In this document: one piece after another, positions 1 through 7,755 of the stretch | How positions within the stretch are numbered: the first letter of the stretch is position 1 | How the letters are laid out: every line of letters starts with the position of its first letter | NCBI GenBank assembly: GCA_014523695.1 | Contig: JAATVS010000661.1 | Location: forward strand, 1 to 15,615 | Direction: 5' to 3' | Origin: Nitrososphaerales archaeon TH5895 | GTDB lineage: Archaea > Thermoproteota > Nitrososphaeria > Nitrososphaerales > Nitrososphaeraceae | Length of the DNA stretch: 15,615 bases | The notes under the pieces: generated by a model | Told to the model about the DNA's origin: nothing | Database searches by the model: none | What the model saw: only the letters and a program-made list of their open reading frames with translations | Position numbers and translations under genes: made by a program

Positions 1-215
1 ATACTCCTTAGCATATCAGCTCGACTAATGAAGATACAAGTTCAAATACCTCACATCAAGAACACTGATATACATCGTAGGTTATGATAACACTTTCGGT
101 TAATATAATCAACTAATATCATCATATTTACTAGAAATTACCATGCCAACTTATTTAGACTCTGAAATTAAAGGGAAACTAAAAAGTAGTATGGATGTTC
201 GTAAAAGGCAAAAGC

Positions 216-812
216 CTATGGGTAGACAAAATTAACTTTCTCGGGTCTTTTTTCTTCAGAATTTACGATTATTTTACAAGCATGATAACCTTTATCGTCA
301 TTAAGACAGACTTGAATATCCTGGCCTGGTTCCAAAGAATATGGTAGATCCAAAACTCTGGATAGAGAATTTGTATTTATTCCACGTTTTTCAAAGTCAT
401 CATCGTAAACCCAGTCTATCATATCATAAAAAGATCCTTCACCATATCTTTGTCCGTTGATTGTAAACCATGCATCAGCTAGATTATTTCCATTGGCTTC
501 TAGAATCGCTTGACGATCAAAATCAATAGTTGCATCTATTTTGAATGTTTCTGTATCGGATAAAGGAATACTTTCAGTACTGGCAGTACATGTATCGTAT
601 CCATCGTAATAGCCTTGCATGAATTCATCAGTATGAAATGAAGGGCCTTTTTCAGGTTGATTTATGTACCTATCAGACGGATCTAATATTCCTGCATCAT
701 CACAACCATGATTGTATCCTGAATCGTACGGATCGCTTGAAGCATATGCAGTTAAAGCAGATATACTCGTCAAACCTGTGAGAAAGACTACACATAGGAT
801 AAGAAAATGCAT
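216..812 (-). CDS. Secreted hypothetical protein with signal peptide
   Basis: 198 aa from an ATG. Residues 1-25 form a hydrophobic leader ending in a small-residue stretch (LTAYASSD), so the mature protein probably starts near residue 25 and is exported. Two short aromatic/acidic motifs follow, DSGYNHGCDDA (about 30-40) and QGYYDGYDTC (about 66-75), each with a cysteine that could pair. From about residue 88 the sequence alternates hydrophobic and polar residues and looks like a beta-rich extracellular domain, with two more cysteines near the C-terminus (CLNDDKGYHAC). Secreted proteins with this Y-x-x-G-Y-x-x-G-C-D-D-A type of motif occur in Nitrososphaera-type archaea, but I know of no function. 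No operon partner is visible and no Shine-Dalgarno site precedes the ATG. Confidence 0.8.
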   Translation of the reverse strand: MHFLILCVVFLTGLTSISALTAYASSDPYDSGYNHGCDDAGILDPSDRYINQPEKGPSFHTDEFMQGYYDGYDTCTASTESIPLSDTETFKIDATIDFDRQAILEANGNNLADAWFTINGQRYGEGSFYDMIDWVYDDDFEKRGINTNSLSRVLDLPYSLEPGQDIQVCLNDDKGYHACKIIVNSEEKRPEKVNFVYP

Positions 813-1204
813 AGTCTAAAAATTCCAACCCCTTGGATTATGACAAGAATTCCACATTACAGATGTTAAATTAGAATTGTTTAATTTAATATTTGATGAT
901 GTAGCTTGTATAAGATGGTTACAGAATTTTAGTATGGTGGAAATTGTCTTTGCTTAATTGTTATGGCTGTATGAATTGATAGAAAAGTAGAATTCGGTGA
1001 TCTTATTTAAACGAATTTTCAAATAGCGCCATTATTCATGCACATAATGTCGTTCCTCAGTGTCATTATTAAAAATGAATGCACCATCATAAAACTACAT
1101 AATCACATAATCACTAAGACTGGGAAAGATAGTATTAGTCCCTCCCTCACTTATAGGTATCACATTAGTTTTATGGTTTTTGAGCTATTTATATTGTGCT
1201 TCGC
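813..1204. other. Intergenic region without recognisable gene
   Basis: This ~390-bp stretch separates the divergently transcribed secreted-protein gene and the small zinc-ribbon gene. It is very AT-rich, with several TTTAAA/TTTATA-like patches that could be TATA boxes (for example near 1005 and 1184). None sits convincingly 25-30 nt before a start. A 65-codon open frame on the plus strand across 1038-1235 has no protein-like composition and overlaps the better-supported gene at 1205. Confidence 0.5.
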
Positions 1205-1417
1205 ATGCCGTGTCGCAACATATGTACAAGAATAGGTTCAAGTTTTGGATATTATAGTAGCGGAATAAAATACTGCAGAAGATGTGAAGTATACCTTTTT
1301 CATGATGGATATACTTGTCCTTGTTGTAAACGTCCTTTACGAACATCGCCAAATAATAGGAAAGGTAAAGAAAAACTACGTACAACTCATGTAATGAGAC
1401 AGCCTCGTACAATGTAA
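1205..1417 (+). CDS. Small cysteine-rich zinc-ribbon-like protein of Nitrososphaerota type
   Basis: 70 aa from the ATG at 1205, starting MPCRNIC. A GTG at 1196 would add three residues, but the family normally begins with M-P-C-R, so the ATG is preferred. Cysteines lie at 3, 7, 24, 27, 38, 40 and 41: C-x3-C at the N-terminus, CRRC in the middle, then CPCC. The CRRC and CPCC pairs probably bind one zinc ion. The tail is basic (RTSPNNRKGKEKLR). I recognise this as a conserved, uncharacterised family widespread in ammonia-oxidising archaea; nucleic-acid binding is a guess from charge and zinc ligands. It stands alone. The C-terminal MRQPRTM is partly repeated downstream (see the repeat entry). 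Confidence 0.75.
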   Translation: MPCRNICTRIGSSFGYYSSGIKYCRRCEVYLFHDGYTCPCCKRPLRTSPNNRKGKEKLRTTHVMRQPRTM

Positions 1418-1496
1418 TAAACTTTAAACATTACTGACATAATAGAACTAGCAAAACAAATTTTCAAATAATGAGACAAGCCACGCACAGAATGTC
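1393..1496 (+). repeat. Imperfect direct repeat at the 3' end of the small zinc-ribbon gene
   Basis: The last codons of the gene (AATGAGACAGCC..., 1393-1416) recur about 77 bp downstream as AATGAGACAAGCC... (1470-1496), with small indels and substitutions. Read in frame, the second copy begins MRQATHRM, against MRQPRTM in the gene. This looks like a local tail duplication or a remnant of a second copy of the gene. Confidence 0.45.
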
Positions 1497-1511
1497 ATGC
1501 TATTATGACAT
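1492..1511. other. Short perfect hairpin
   Basis: ATGTCAT (1492-1498) and ATGACAT (1505-1511) are perfect reverse complements separated by 6 nt. It lies downstream of the small zinc-ribbon gene and could be a weak terminator or operator. It has no T-run, so its function is uncertain. Confidence 0.3.
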
Positions 1512-1679
1512 AGCTTAATTGCTTACTATTAAATTAAATTAATTGGCCTTAATTAAATTAGATAATTTTTGCACTCTTATTCCCCGCTTAACTATGAGAA
1601 ACGAGTAGAAATCTGGATAGCAAAGCATTGAAGCTATCGAACATTTAAGCAAGTCACACATTTTCAAAAAATGTTTTTC

Positions 1680-2210
1680 TTATTGTAGTGTTATGGACTG
1701 ATTTAATTCCACCTGTTGTACTGCGGCATGGAATCTTTTATAATATTCTTCCTTCTCTGTATGGATGGGGACAATTTTCCTTGCTGAGGACTTTTCTATC
1801 AATTGTTTTATCTGGTCACCAGAACCATGACCCGAAACGTGAGTATAATGCCATTTCAGGCCAAATTTATCAAGCCATCTTTTTACTCTTCGCTCATCTA
1901 GTTCCATTTCTTCATCAAATGGTTCCGTCGAAGATCTGATATAGCTCGAATTATTTAAAGGTCAATATCTATTAGTTCGTCTAATTGAAAGTCATTATAA
2001 TAGAATACGAATTCAGATTGCTCTTGTTTAATGTCTGTAATTTACCGCATTACTTTGATTAACAAATTCCTTCTCCCAAAAGTAATAATCCTGTAGCTCA
2101 AGGTTATTCGGTAAGTCTCTACCTATAAGCCCCCATTCTTTTCTAGGTATATATATTCTGATTTTGCTGTCATCAGGCCTAGGATAGATCTTGCGAATTA
2201 GAATTATGAC
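1680..2210 (-). pseudogene. Decayed 3' fragment of a beta-CASP metallo-beta-lactamase (RNase J-like) gene
   Basis: The 75-codon open frame 1680-1907 aligns with the C-terminus of the intact 506-aa MBL protein at 10749-12269: both have MELD-x-x-RVKRW, HVSGHGS and a PIHTE motif. Translating further upstream on the minus strand continues the match through two frameshifts. The segments are SSYIRSSTEPF (shift near 1951-1961), FYYNDFQLDELIDI (shift near 2025-2038) and IYIPRKEWGLIGRDL. Homology fades at about 2210, next to the stop of the neighbouring oxidoreductase gene. Only the part corresponding to residues ~316-506 remains, so the HxHxDH metal site is absent. The sequence differs substantially from the intact copy, so this is an old paralogue or a separately acquired relative, not a recent duplication. 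It is almost certainly non-functional. Confidence 0.85.
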
Positions 2211-2218
2211 AACTGCAA

Positions 2219-3238
2219 CTAGATCTTTTTAATTACCTTTGAATGAAAGAGTTTGAGTGTTTTCTCATCCAACCCGATGAATTGAAAAATGAAATGCGTT
2301 ACACCTAGTTCAAGATATTCTTTGATACCTTTTACAATTCTTTCAGGAACTCCGATTGTAATACCACCAACAAGATCTTTGATGTATTGGTCTACAGTCT
2401 TATCATTTCTCTTATACTGTTCGATAATCTGATACACTTCTTCTTCTGACTCCCTAACAATACAAGGTAATACAACAGAATATTGAATATCTTTGCAATG
2501 ACCTATGCCTCTGCTATTTTCAAGAGATTTACAGTATTCCTTCAAAACAGAAATTTTTCTTTTCATGTCAGTAGGCGATCCAAAGAAAAGGTTGTATCTA
2601 TCTGCATGTTTTGCTGCCACCTTTAACAGATATTTTTCACCAGAGCCTCCAATCATGATAATAGGATGAGGTTTTTGAATTGGCTTTGGATTGCATATTG
2701 CATCTTTTATCCTATAGTATTTACCTTCAAACGTAGGTGATCTTTCATTACTCCACATTGCTTTGACTATTGTTAGTGCTTCATCCAACTGATCAATTCT
2801 GGTAACATGAGATGGAAAATCATATCCGTATGCTTCATATTCTTGCCCAGACCATCCTGCTCCTATTCCCAATTCTGATCTTCCTTTACTAATAACATCT
2901 AGGGTAGAGATTATTTTTGCCAATAGAGATGGATTACGATACGAATTACAAGTCACTATCTGTCCTATCTTTATTCTTTTTGTAATTGTAGTCACTGAAG
3001 ATAACAGAGTAAGGCATTCAAAAATATTCTTATTTAGATCATTCCTATTGAATGGAATTAGATGGTCGTATGCATAAATCGAATCAAATCCGATATCATC
3101 AGCCGCAATTGATATAGATCTTGAGAATTCATACTGCTTAACTGGATCGTTTTCTTGCTGTAATGGTAAATCTCCTCCTCTCCATCCTTGTGGAATAGAA
3201 AGCCCAAACTGTACTTTATTTTCTGTGTAGTGATTCAT
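2219..3238 (-). CDS. LLM-class F420-dependent oxidoreductase (luciferase-like monooxygenase family)
   Basis: 339 aa, a normal length for a single-domain TIM-barrel luciferase-like protein. Family signatures visible: FGLSIPQGW at 11-19, YDHL at 57-60, SYRNPSLLAK at 99-108, ELGIGAGW at 122-129 and PIIMIGGSGEKYLLKVAAK at 192-210, the last being the phosphate-binding stretch for the F420 or FMN cofactor. In archaea and actinobacteria these enzymes generally use coenzyme F420 for hydride transfer to varied substrates; the substrate cannot be read from the sequence. Start ATG is preceded by a TATA-like box about 34 nt upstream. The gene ends directly against the decayed MBL fragment. F420 use fits the two PPOX-class genes nearby, but they are not in one operon. 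Confidence 0.9.
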   Translation of the reverse strand: MNHYTENKVQFGLSIPQGWRGGDLPLQQENDPVKQYEFSRSISIAADDIGFDSIYAYDHLIPFNRNDLNKNIFECLTLLSSVTTITKRIKIGQIVTCNSYRNPSLLAKIISTLDVISKGRSELGIGAGWSGQEYEAYGYDFPSHVTRIDQLDEALTIVKAMWSNERSPTFEGKYYRIKDAICNPKPIQKPHPIIMIGGSGEKYLLKVAAKHADRYNLFFGSPTDMKRKISVLKEYCKSLENSRGIGHCKDIQYSVVLPCIVRESEEEVYQIIEQYKRNDKTVDQYIKDLVGGITIGVPERIVKGIKEYLELGVTHFIFQFIGLDEKTLKLFHSKVIKKI

Positions 3239-3267
3239 TTTTCACTATGCTCAAGACCCTTGCCGCT

Positions 3268-3277
3268 CTATAAAAAA
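3268..3277 (-). promoter_or_regulatory. Putative archaeal TATA box for the LLM oxidoreductase gene
   Basis: On the minus strand this reads TTTTTTATAG, centred about 34 nt before the ATG at 3238. A start site ~26 nt downstream would leave a leader of less than 10 nt, typical of short-leader archaeal transcripts. Confidence 0.45.
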
Positions 3278-3485
3278 TTAGCCCAAGGAGCCTCTACCGT
3301 CTAATTATTATTTCTAACAAAATAAATTTAAAAAAGACATAAATGACGCTTATATTGCCGTGCTATAACGACAAAACGAATTGGTAGATCTACATTGTAT
3401 GAATATCAGCATATCGTATGAAACTACAATCTCTGATCAATGTACGAAATATCGATATTTAACCAGTGTATATTATCAAATAAAT

Positions 3486-3737
3486 TTAAGGTATTTGATT
3501 TACAGTAACAAATAGCTGTGCGGTACCATTTCCTTCATGAATAGCCTTCGGCCACCGTAGTAATAAAATCAAGACCGTCAAGCTTGGTATCGCCATAACT
3601 TCCAGACCTGCCCGACAGAATCCGCACGTCGGAAAGCCATTAAAATTGCAAGGGCAGCCGTAGTCACAGCTACATGTTTTGACATAATCTGTTTTGATAT
3701 TCCACTTAGGAATTTGAGTTGTAGTTGATGAGGGCAT
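3486..3737 (-). pseudogene. Broken DUF1326-family gene
   Basis: The open frame gives 83 aa, whereas DUF1326 proteins are usually about 200 aa. The N-terminus has the family hallmark, a tryptophan before a cysteine cluster (KTCSCDYGCPCNFNG), then PTCGFCRA. After CRA the frame is wrong for about 16 codons; reading the alternative frame restores GSYGDTKLDGLDFITTV. The original frame then resumes as WPKAIHEGNGTAQLFVTVNQ before an early stop. So there are two compensating shifts, near 3603-3612 and 3550-3565. Several residues are apparently lost at the first, and the C-terminal half is missing. A TATA-like element (TTTTATATGAT on the minus strand, near 3766-3776) lies ~33 nt before the ATG. The family has no firm biochemical role; the CxC/CxxC pattern suggests metal binding. 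Confidence 0.75.
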
Positions 3738-3895
3738 TTTACTGCCTCGGTTAAAGTAGAAGTATCATATAAAATTTTTAGAGATAAGCATGGGAATGGC
3801 AATACTTGCGATGTACTAAGTATAGCAAAAGATTTCTCTGGCTGAAATAATATATGTGAAATTGCTTTTTAGAAAGTTAGACATTATATAGCTAT

Positions 3896-4357
3896 ATGAC
3901 AGAAATGTCGAGAAAGGAAATTGAAAAGTTTCTTATGCACGGCACTTTTACAGCAAAACTCGCTACAGTAAAGAGGGATGGAAGTCCACACGTAGTTCCA
4001 ATTTGGTTCGTATTAGATGGTCGAAAAAACCAAGCAAGAAAGGGAATGGGAGATATCATATTTACAACATATGAGAATTCACTTAAAGCATTAAACATTC
4101 AACGCGATAATCGGGTGAGTATTTGTGTAGATGATCAGACACCCCAGTTTTCGTTTGTAACTATACTTGGTACTGCAAAAATACTTCGTCAGAAATATAA
4201 CCAATTATTAAGGTGGAATACCAGAATAGCAGAACGATATATGGGTAAGAGGAATGCAAAAGCCTATGGGAAAAGAAATAGTACTGAAGGTGCTATTCTC
4301 GTACGTGTAACGCCCACAAAAACAATAGCAGAAAAAGATATAGCTGCATGGGAATGA
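3896..4357 (+). CDS. PPOX-class (pyridoxamine 5'-phosphate oxidase-like) F420/flavin-binding protein
   Basis: 153 aa, a typical length for the split-barrel PPOX fold. The diagnostic segment is AKLATVKRDGSPHVVPIWFV at 20-39, followed by DIIFTTYENSLKALNI and a VSICVDDQTP strand; the C-terminus ends with a tryptophan (DIAAWE), as in many F420-dependent members. Such proteins bind F420 or FMN at the dimer interface and reduce diverse substrates; the substrate is unknown here. The first ATG (3896) is used; a second ATG three codons on (3905) is also possible. The stop is one nucleotide before the next ATG, so it is probably translationally coupled to the cyclophilin-like gene. An insertion RKNQARKGMGD after the VLDG turn is slightly longer than usual. 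Confidence 0.88.
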   Translation: MTEMSRKEIEKFLMHGTFTAKLATVKRDGSPHVVPIWFVLDGRKNQARKGMGDIIFTTYENSLKALNIQRDNRVSICVDDQTPQFSFVTILGTAKILRQKYNQLLRWNTRIAERYMGKRNAKAYGKRNSTEGAILVRVTPTKTIAEKDIAAWE

Positions 4358-4358
4358 T

Positions 4359-4853
4359 ATGAAGATTGTTAGTCTTAGTAATGTTGAAATTGGCCAGCAT
4401 AATGCATCTGAGTATATAAGTTACCACCGATCAATATATGATGTTATGAAAAAGAGGATTGATATTGTATTTCCGGATCTGGACGATAAAAATGTTAGAA
4501 TAGAATTAGATGATACACTTTCCACAAAGACTTTCAAAGCGATACTTGACAATTTGCCAGTTGAAGTTAGCATCAACAAGTGGGGAGAAGAGCTCTATAC
4601 AGATCGAACTACAATAGCTGCCGAACAAGAAGACAGTGCAAAGACAGAAGTTAATGAATTAGACGTTGCTTACTGGCCTGAAGGAAATGCATTGTGTTTA
4701 TTTTATGGACCAACTCCTATTAGTAAGAACGGAAAAATACTGGCGTACTCCCCTGTAAATATAATAGGTAAAATTGTAGATTCTTCTAATAAGGACGACA
4801 TTTTGAACCAGATTAAAGATGGAACAAAAGTAATCATTAGAGAGTCTATCTAA
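4359..4853 (+). CDS. Cyclophilin-like fold protein
   Basis: 164 aa. The second half carries motifs of the small cyclophilin-like family (TM1367/DUF369 type): NLPVEVSINKWGEELY at 65-80, WPEGNALCLFYGPTPIS at 106-122 and YSPVNIIGKI at 130-139. These proteins have the cyclophilin beta-barrel but lack the usual prolyl-isomerase catalytic set, and their function is not established. The first ~50 residues include a helix and a strand expected before the barrel (IRIELDDTL-like strand at 46-54). It starts one nucleotide after the PPOX-class stop, so the two form an operon and may act together. It is followed by a T-run and a hairpin. Confidence 0.82.
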   Translation: MKIVSLSNVEIGQHNASEYISYHRSIYDVMKKRIDIVFPDLDDKNVRIELDDTLSTKTFKAILDNLPVEVSINKWGEELYTDRTTIAAEQEDSAKTEVNELDVAYWPEGNALCLFYGPTPISKNGKILAYSPVNIIGKIVDSSNKDDILNQIKDGTKVIIRESI

Positions 4854-4889
4854 TTTTTTGAATTTGAATTAACTTTACGTAATTCAAAT
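4854..4889 (+). terminator. T-run plus 9-bp hairpin between convergent genes
   Basis: Immediately after the stop of the cyclophilin-like gene is a T6 run (4854-4859). It is followed by ATTTGAATT (4862-4870) and its perfect complement AATTCAAAT (4881-4889) with a 10-nt loop. Archaeal termination favours T-runs; the hairpin may shield both convergent transcripts. Confidence 0.5.
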
Positions 4890-4925
4890 AGGAATATCAC
4901 ACATCTTTTTGGGAGTTAAATCAAG

Positions 4926-5558
4926 TCAATTCTGTTCAGATTTAGCTAGCTTTGATTTAATAAAATCATAAAAATGATCTATATTTTCCTGAAACACAAT
5001 TCTATCAAACCCCTGTTGGCTTATCAGCTGAATATCTTTTGATACAATTTCTTCTGTTCCTTTTTGCATACTAATACGATCCCATCTAATTATTTCAGAT
5101 AGCACAGGTTCATTAAAATACTTGTAAGCTGCCTCTGCTTTTTTCTCTTTTGATTTAGCATTCTCTTCTCTATTTCTTAGAATCGAATAAAGGTCAGATT
5201 TTGATATACTTACTTTTCCTTCTAATGCTATTATGTGAGCTATTTCATGGCCTATCGCTCCAGTTAAATGTTCAGGCAGTCTTTCAATTAGTGTCAAAGC
5301 CGGATATATAGCAAGCATCTCAAAGTTACTTTTATCTGGATATACAATACTATAAAATAAAGCCCTTACGATTTTTGCATGAACAGTATATGTCTTTGCG
5401 ATCATAAATGGAATTGGATAAACGTTTGGCATATAATATAGAACTTTCTCAGTTAATGATTCAATTACTTGATTGTATGATAACTCAATTGTTTTCCTTA
5501 TCGCTTCAAAACATACGAGTTTATCATTAGATACATATTTTGATGATATTATTGGCAT
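4926..5558 (-). CDS. Small zincin-like protein with HEIAH motif
   Basis: 210 aa, no signal peptide and no clear membrane segment. The only strong signature is GHEIAHI at 103-109, which matches the HExxH zinc/catalytic motif of metallopeptidases, inside a helix following an aliphatic segment (MLAIYPALTLIERLPEHL). No classical third ligand can be assigned by eye; glutamates in REENAKSKEKKAEAAYKYF are candidates. The C-terminal third is charged and helical. I do not recognise the family and do not claim peptidase activity. An ATG start is used; possible TATA elements lie ~31 nt (GATATAACC) and ~50 nt (CTTATAAAAG) upstream on the minus strand. It is convergent with the cyclophilin-like gene and downstream of, but not tightly spaced to, the second PPOX-class gene. 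Confidence 0.75.
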   Translation of the reverse strand: MPIISSKYVSNDKLVCFEAIRKTIELSYNQVIESLTEKVLYYMPNVYPIPFMIAKTYTVHAKIVRALFYSIVYPDKSNFEMLAIYPALTLIERLPEHLTGAIGHEIAHIIALEGKVSISKSDLYSILRNREENAKSKEKKAEAAYKYFNEPVLSEIIRWDRISMQKGTEEIVSKDIQLISQQGFDRIVFQENIDHFYDFIKSKLAKSEQN

Positions 5559-5625
5559 AGCATTTCTCGTTATTCGTAAGTCAGGTTATATCGCTACGCA
5601 ATCGTTAATGCTTTTATAAGACATT

Positions 5626-6114
5626 TCAAGTGCTCATTTTGGGTATCTTACCAAGATCCCAAGAGATAATTTTGATCGGTTTGATAACTAATATGTTTCT
5701 TGGCATGCTTATACTGGATTGAACCATTGGATTCTCAAGTGCATCCTTACCGGTATACCTTTCATACATCTTCCTTGCAAATGAACCATTTATATCATCC
5801 TTCATCTCCGCTTTTCCTTCTATTATTACTGCTTTCGCATTAAGATATGAGATATCTTCAGGTTTGCCTTCAACTATGTCTATAGCAACTGATACATTTG
5901 GATTATTCTTTATATTTTTAATTTTTTTTGTTGCCTTGGGTGCTGGTATAATAATATTTGTTCCATCGTAATAGTACCAAACAGGAACTATGTGAGGCTT
6001 CCCGTTACTAATTGTAGCCATTCTTGCTAGTCTAGGGTGAGCAAGGAAACTTTCCATTTCTTCCTTGGACATCGCCATAGCAGCCATCATTCTCTTCAGA
6101 TCCTTGAAAGACAT
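5626..6114 (-). CDS. Second PPOX-class F420/flavin-dependent oxidoreductase
   Basis: 162 aa, a split-barrel PPOX protein. ARMATISNGKPHIVPVWYYY at 30-49 is the cofactor-binding strand pair; TKKIKNIKNNPNVSVAID at 62-79 is the second strand region; the C-terminus has KIISWDLGKIP with the usual tryptophan. It is related to, but clearly distinct from, the PPOX-class gene at 3896: this one lacks the RKNQ-type insertion and has a methionine-rich N-terminal helix (KRMMAAMAMS). Likely a cytoplasmic F420- or FMN-dependent reductase of unknown substrate. The ATG start lies ~20 nt from a strong TATA box, suggesting a leaderless or very short-leader transcript. Confidence 0.88.
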   Translation of the reverse strand: MSFKDLKRMMAAMAMSKEEMESFLAHPRLARMATISNGKPHIVPVWYYYDGTNIIIPAPKATKKIKNIKNNPNVSVAIDIVEGKPEDISYLNAKAVIIEGKAEMKDDINGSFARKMYERYTGKDALENPMVQSSISMPRNILVIKPIKIISWDLGKIPKMST

Positions 6115-6130
6115 GAGTAAGATTGAATGC

Positions 6131-6141
6131 TATATTTTATA
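6131..6141 (-). promoter_or_regulatory. Putative TATA box of the second PPOX-class gene
   Basis: On the minus strand this reads TATAAAATATA, centred about 22 nt before the ATG at 6114. Transcription would begin at or next to the start codon. It is one of the best TATA matches in the window. Confidence 0.55.
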
Positions 6142-6286
6142 TCTATTTACTAGACCTTACAGGGAATTATGCTTTATTCCTTAATTTGCACTTTGACAAT
6201 ATTTTTTTATAATTATAGGCCTAACTTATCGAATATCAAGAAGGAATATCATTTCTATTCTCAATACCTCCTATTCCAATTAAGAC

Positions 6287-6540
6287 CTATTCCACGCAGA
6301 TCCCAGGCACTGAAACTTTCTTGAATAGAGGTGGAGATGCAACTGTGCTGGGAGGATAAGCAGACATTCTGTCCTGTGAATTCATAACATTATTAACTGC
6401 TGTCTTAAATTGTGCTGCACGCCAATTAGTTCTATTCCTGATGGTAAATTGTTCCTTAGATCATTCCACTCAGACTTAGCTTTAGTCGCCTCACCACTGT
6501 TCATACTCTTGAATCTACAAAAGACCAGAAATGTGGTTGT
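6287..6540 (-). pseudogene. Possible gene remnants downstream of mcrC
   Basis: The ~430 bp between the PPOX-class gene (6114) and mcrC (6547) holds no intact gene, but two stretches of protein-like sequence on the minus strand. The first, directly after the mcrC stop and in its frame, reads TFLVFCRFKSMNSGEATKAK, then SEWNDLRNNLPSGIELIGVQ, which resembles the start of a small DUF3303/Dabb-like alpha-beta protein. After a frame change near 6420 a second stretch reads RAAQFKTAVNNVMNSQDRMS, then ends at a TAG at 6287. They may be one frameshifted gene or pieces of two. The family assignment is by impression only. Confidence 0.35.
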
Positions 6541-6546
6541 AACAAG

Positions 6547-7749
6547 TTATATTCCTAGTGAATTGAGTATAATCCGAATTTCATTAGTGAAATCAATACA
6601 TTTACGATTAAAATCATTTTCGTTCTTCGCTTCAAGATCAAAGGGGATTATATGTACTGTGATACCTTCCTCTAAATGATACGGAGGAGTCTGCGATTCC
6701 CCAACATAAACTAGTGCACAGTCCTTTACATGTGTAGTGTTAGAGTATAAACTTAATTGTTCCAAATGACTTACCTCAGCCTCCCCTGAGAATTGTTGGT
6801 ACTTGGTATCAATAATAAACAGCGATGTGCCTCTTCGAGTTATCATAATATCAAGATATATTACTAGCCTCTTGCTATTTTTTTCTGGATGTTCAGTTCG
6901 CTGTAATTCAACATCATATCCTTTAAGTTTTTTTGTTAAAAGATTACCTACAAATTCTTCAAATAATTTATTCATGTTTATCAAGAAGGATATTGCTGTT
7001 TTCTCACCGATTTCTTCGTCTAATGCTGAATCCCGTAAAAGCAGTTCACAAAGCCTAAGCACAGTCTTATAGTGGTGGTTTAGCGGTGTATATTCAATTG
7101 ATTTAAAGTCATTCTCATTAATAGGAACAAGATCTACTTCATCCAATCTTTTGTAATATCTAATTAGTTGGGCATTTATTATCTCTTCTACAAAATAGCA
7201 ATGTGAAAGGTAAAATAGAGTGTACTTTATTATTCTGTTTTCAATTATGTCCGGAGATATCTCTGAAAATGAACAGAATATTTTATCATTTCTAATATAA
7301 TTTATGTTAAGATGTTCTTTCAGAAGAATCTTTCCACGTACAGAAGTCATATTGTCATCATAATTCTTGTAACCAGTAAATAATCCCACCCGAATTATTT
7401 TTTCAAGTTCCAAAAAAAGATAACGTACAAGTATATCATAGTAATTTTCGCCTCTGGTGAGTTCAGGATAATCCTTTCCTAATTCAGGCAGTTCCAAAGC
7501 ATATCGTAGCATATTCAGAAACCCTATACCAGGGATCTTTGGTTTTATTACTATAACATTTTTTGGGAGTACTATGTATCCCACATACTCTCTCGTCTTA
7601 ATCTCATTATTGTACCGCTTAAAGTCAAGTTCGATCTTGTCTTGAAATTCGGTTTCTATGATGTGGATTTCTTCATCCGTAAAAGTGTCTTTACTCACAG
7701 GTTGTGTGGAATGTTCCTTTAATACTATAAGATGGCCGTCTGAAACCAA
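6547..7749 (-). CDS. mcrC: McrC-like nuclease subunit of a McrBC modification-dependent restriction system
   Basis: 400 aa. The N-terminal half matches the McrC family pattern: VGYIVLPKNVIVIKPKIPG at 56-74, LNMLRYALELP at 78-88, SVRGKILLKEH at 136-146. The C-terminal half is a PD-(D/E)xK nuclease: FEEFV at 263-267, IYLDIMI with D300, IIDTKYQ with D314 and K316, and a QxxxY motif at Q331-Y335. The usual proline before the first aspartate (PD) is leucine, but the acidic residue is kept, so activity is plausible. McrC binds the McrB GTPase ring and supplies the cut. The only reasonable start is a TTG seven nucleotides after the mcrB stop; no ATG is near. It lies in the same reading frame as mcrB, separated by one TGA and two codons. 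Confidence 0.9.
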   Translation of the reverse strand: MVSDGHLIVLKEHSTQPVSKDTFTDEEIHIIETEFQDKIELDFKRYNNEIKTREYVGYIVLPKNVIVIKPKIPGIGFLNMLRYALELPELGKDYPELTRGENYYDILVRYLFLELEKIIRVGLFTGYKNYDDNMTSVRGKILLKEHLNINYIRNDKIFCSFSEISPDIIENRIIKYTLFYLSHCYFVEEIINAQLIRYYKRLDEVDLVPINENDFKSIEYTPLNHHYKTVLRLCELLLRDSALDEEIGEKTAISFLINMNKLFEEFVGNLLTKKLKGYDVELQRTEHPEKNSKRLVIYLDIMITRRGTSLFIIDTKYQQFSGEAEVSHLEQLSLYSNTTHVKDCALVYVGESQTPPYHLEEGITVHIIPFDLEAKNENDFNRKCIDFTNEIRIILNSLGI

Positions 7750-7755
7750 AATATA

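Noticed and set aside
143..235. 30-codon ORF starting MPTYLDSEIKGK at the left end
   Set aside because: Too short to support, and it overlaps the 3' end of the convergent secreted-protein gene; no family recognised.
1038..1235. 65-codon plus-strand ORF
   Set aside because: Composition not protein-like, and its end overlaps the recognised cysteine-rich gene in another frame.
1658..1680. ACATTTT / AAAATGT hairpin followed by a T-run on the plus strand
   Set aside because: Would face the wrong way for the minus-strand pseudogene, and there is no plus-strand gene close upstream.
3578..3802. 74-codon minus-strand ORF over the DUF1326 remnant
   Set aside because: It runs in a different frame from both family-matching frames; a shadow of the pseudogene.
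208..4273. 15-bp identical word GCAAAAGCCTATGGG at about 209 and 4257
   Set aside because: Single short match in AT-rich DNA with unrelated flanks; consistent with chance.
6410..7072. Plus-strand ORFs of 89 codons opposite mcrC
   Set aside because: Antisense shadows of a well-supported gene, without family motifs.
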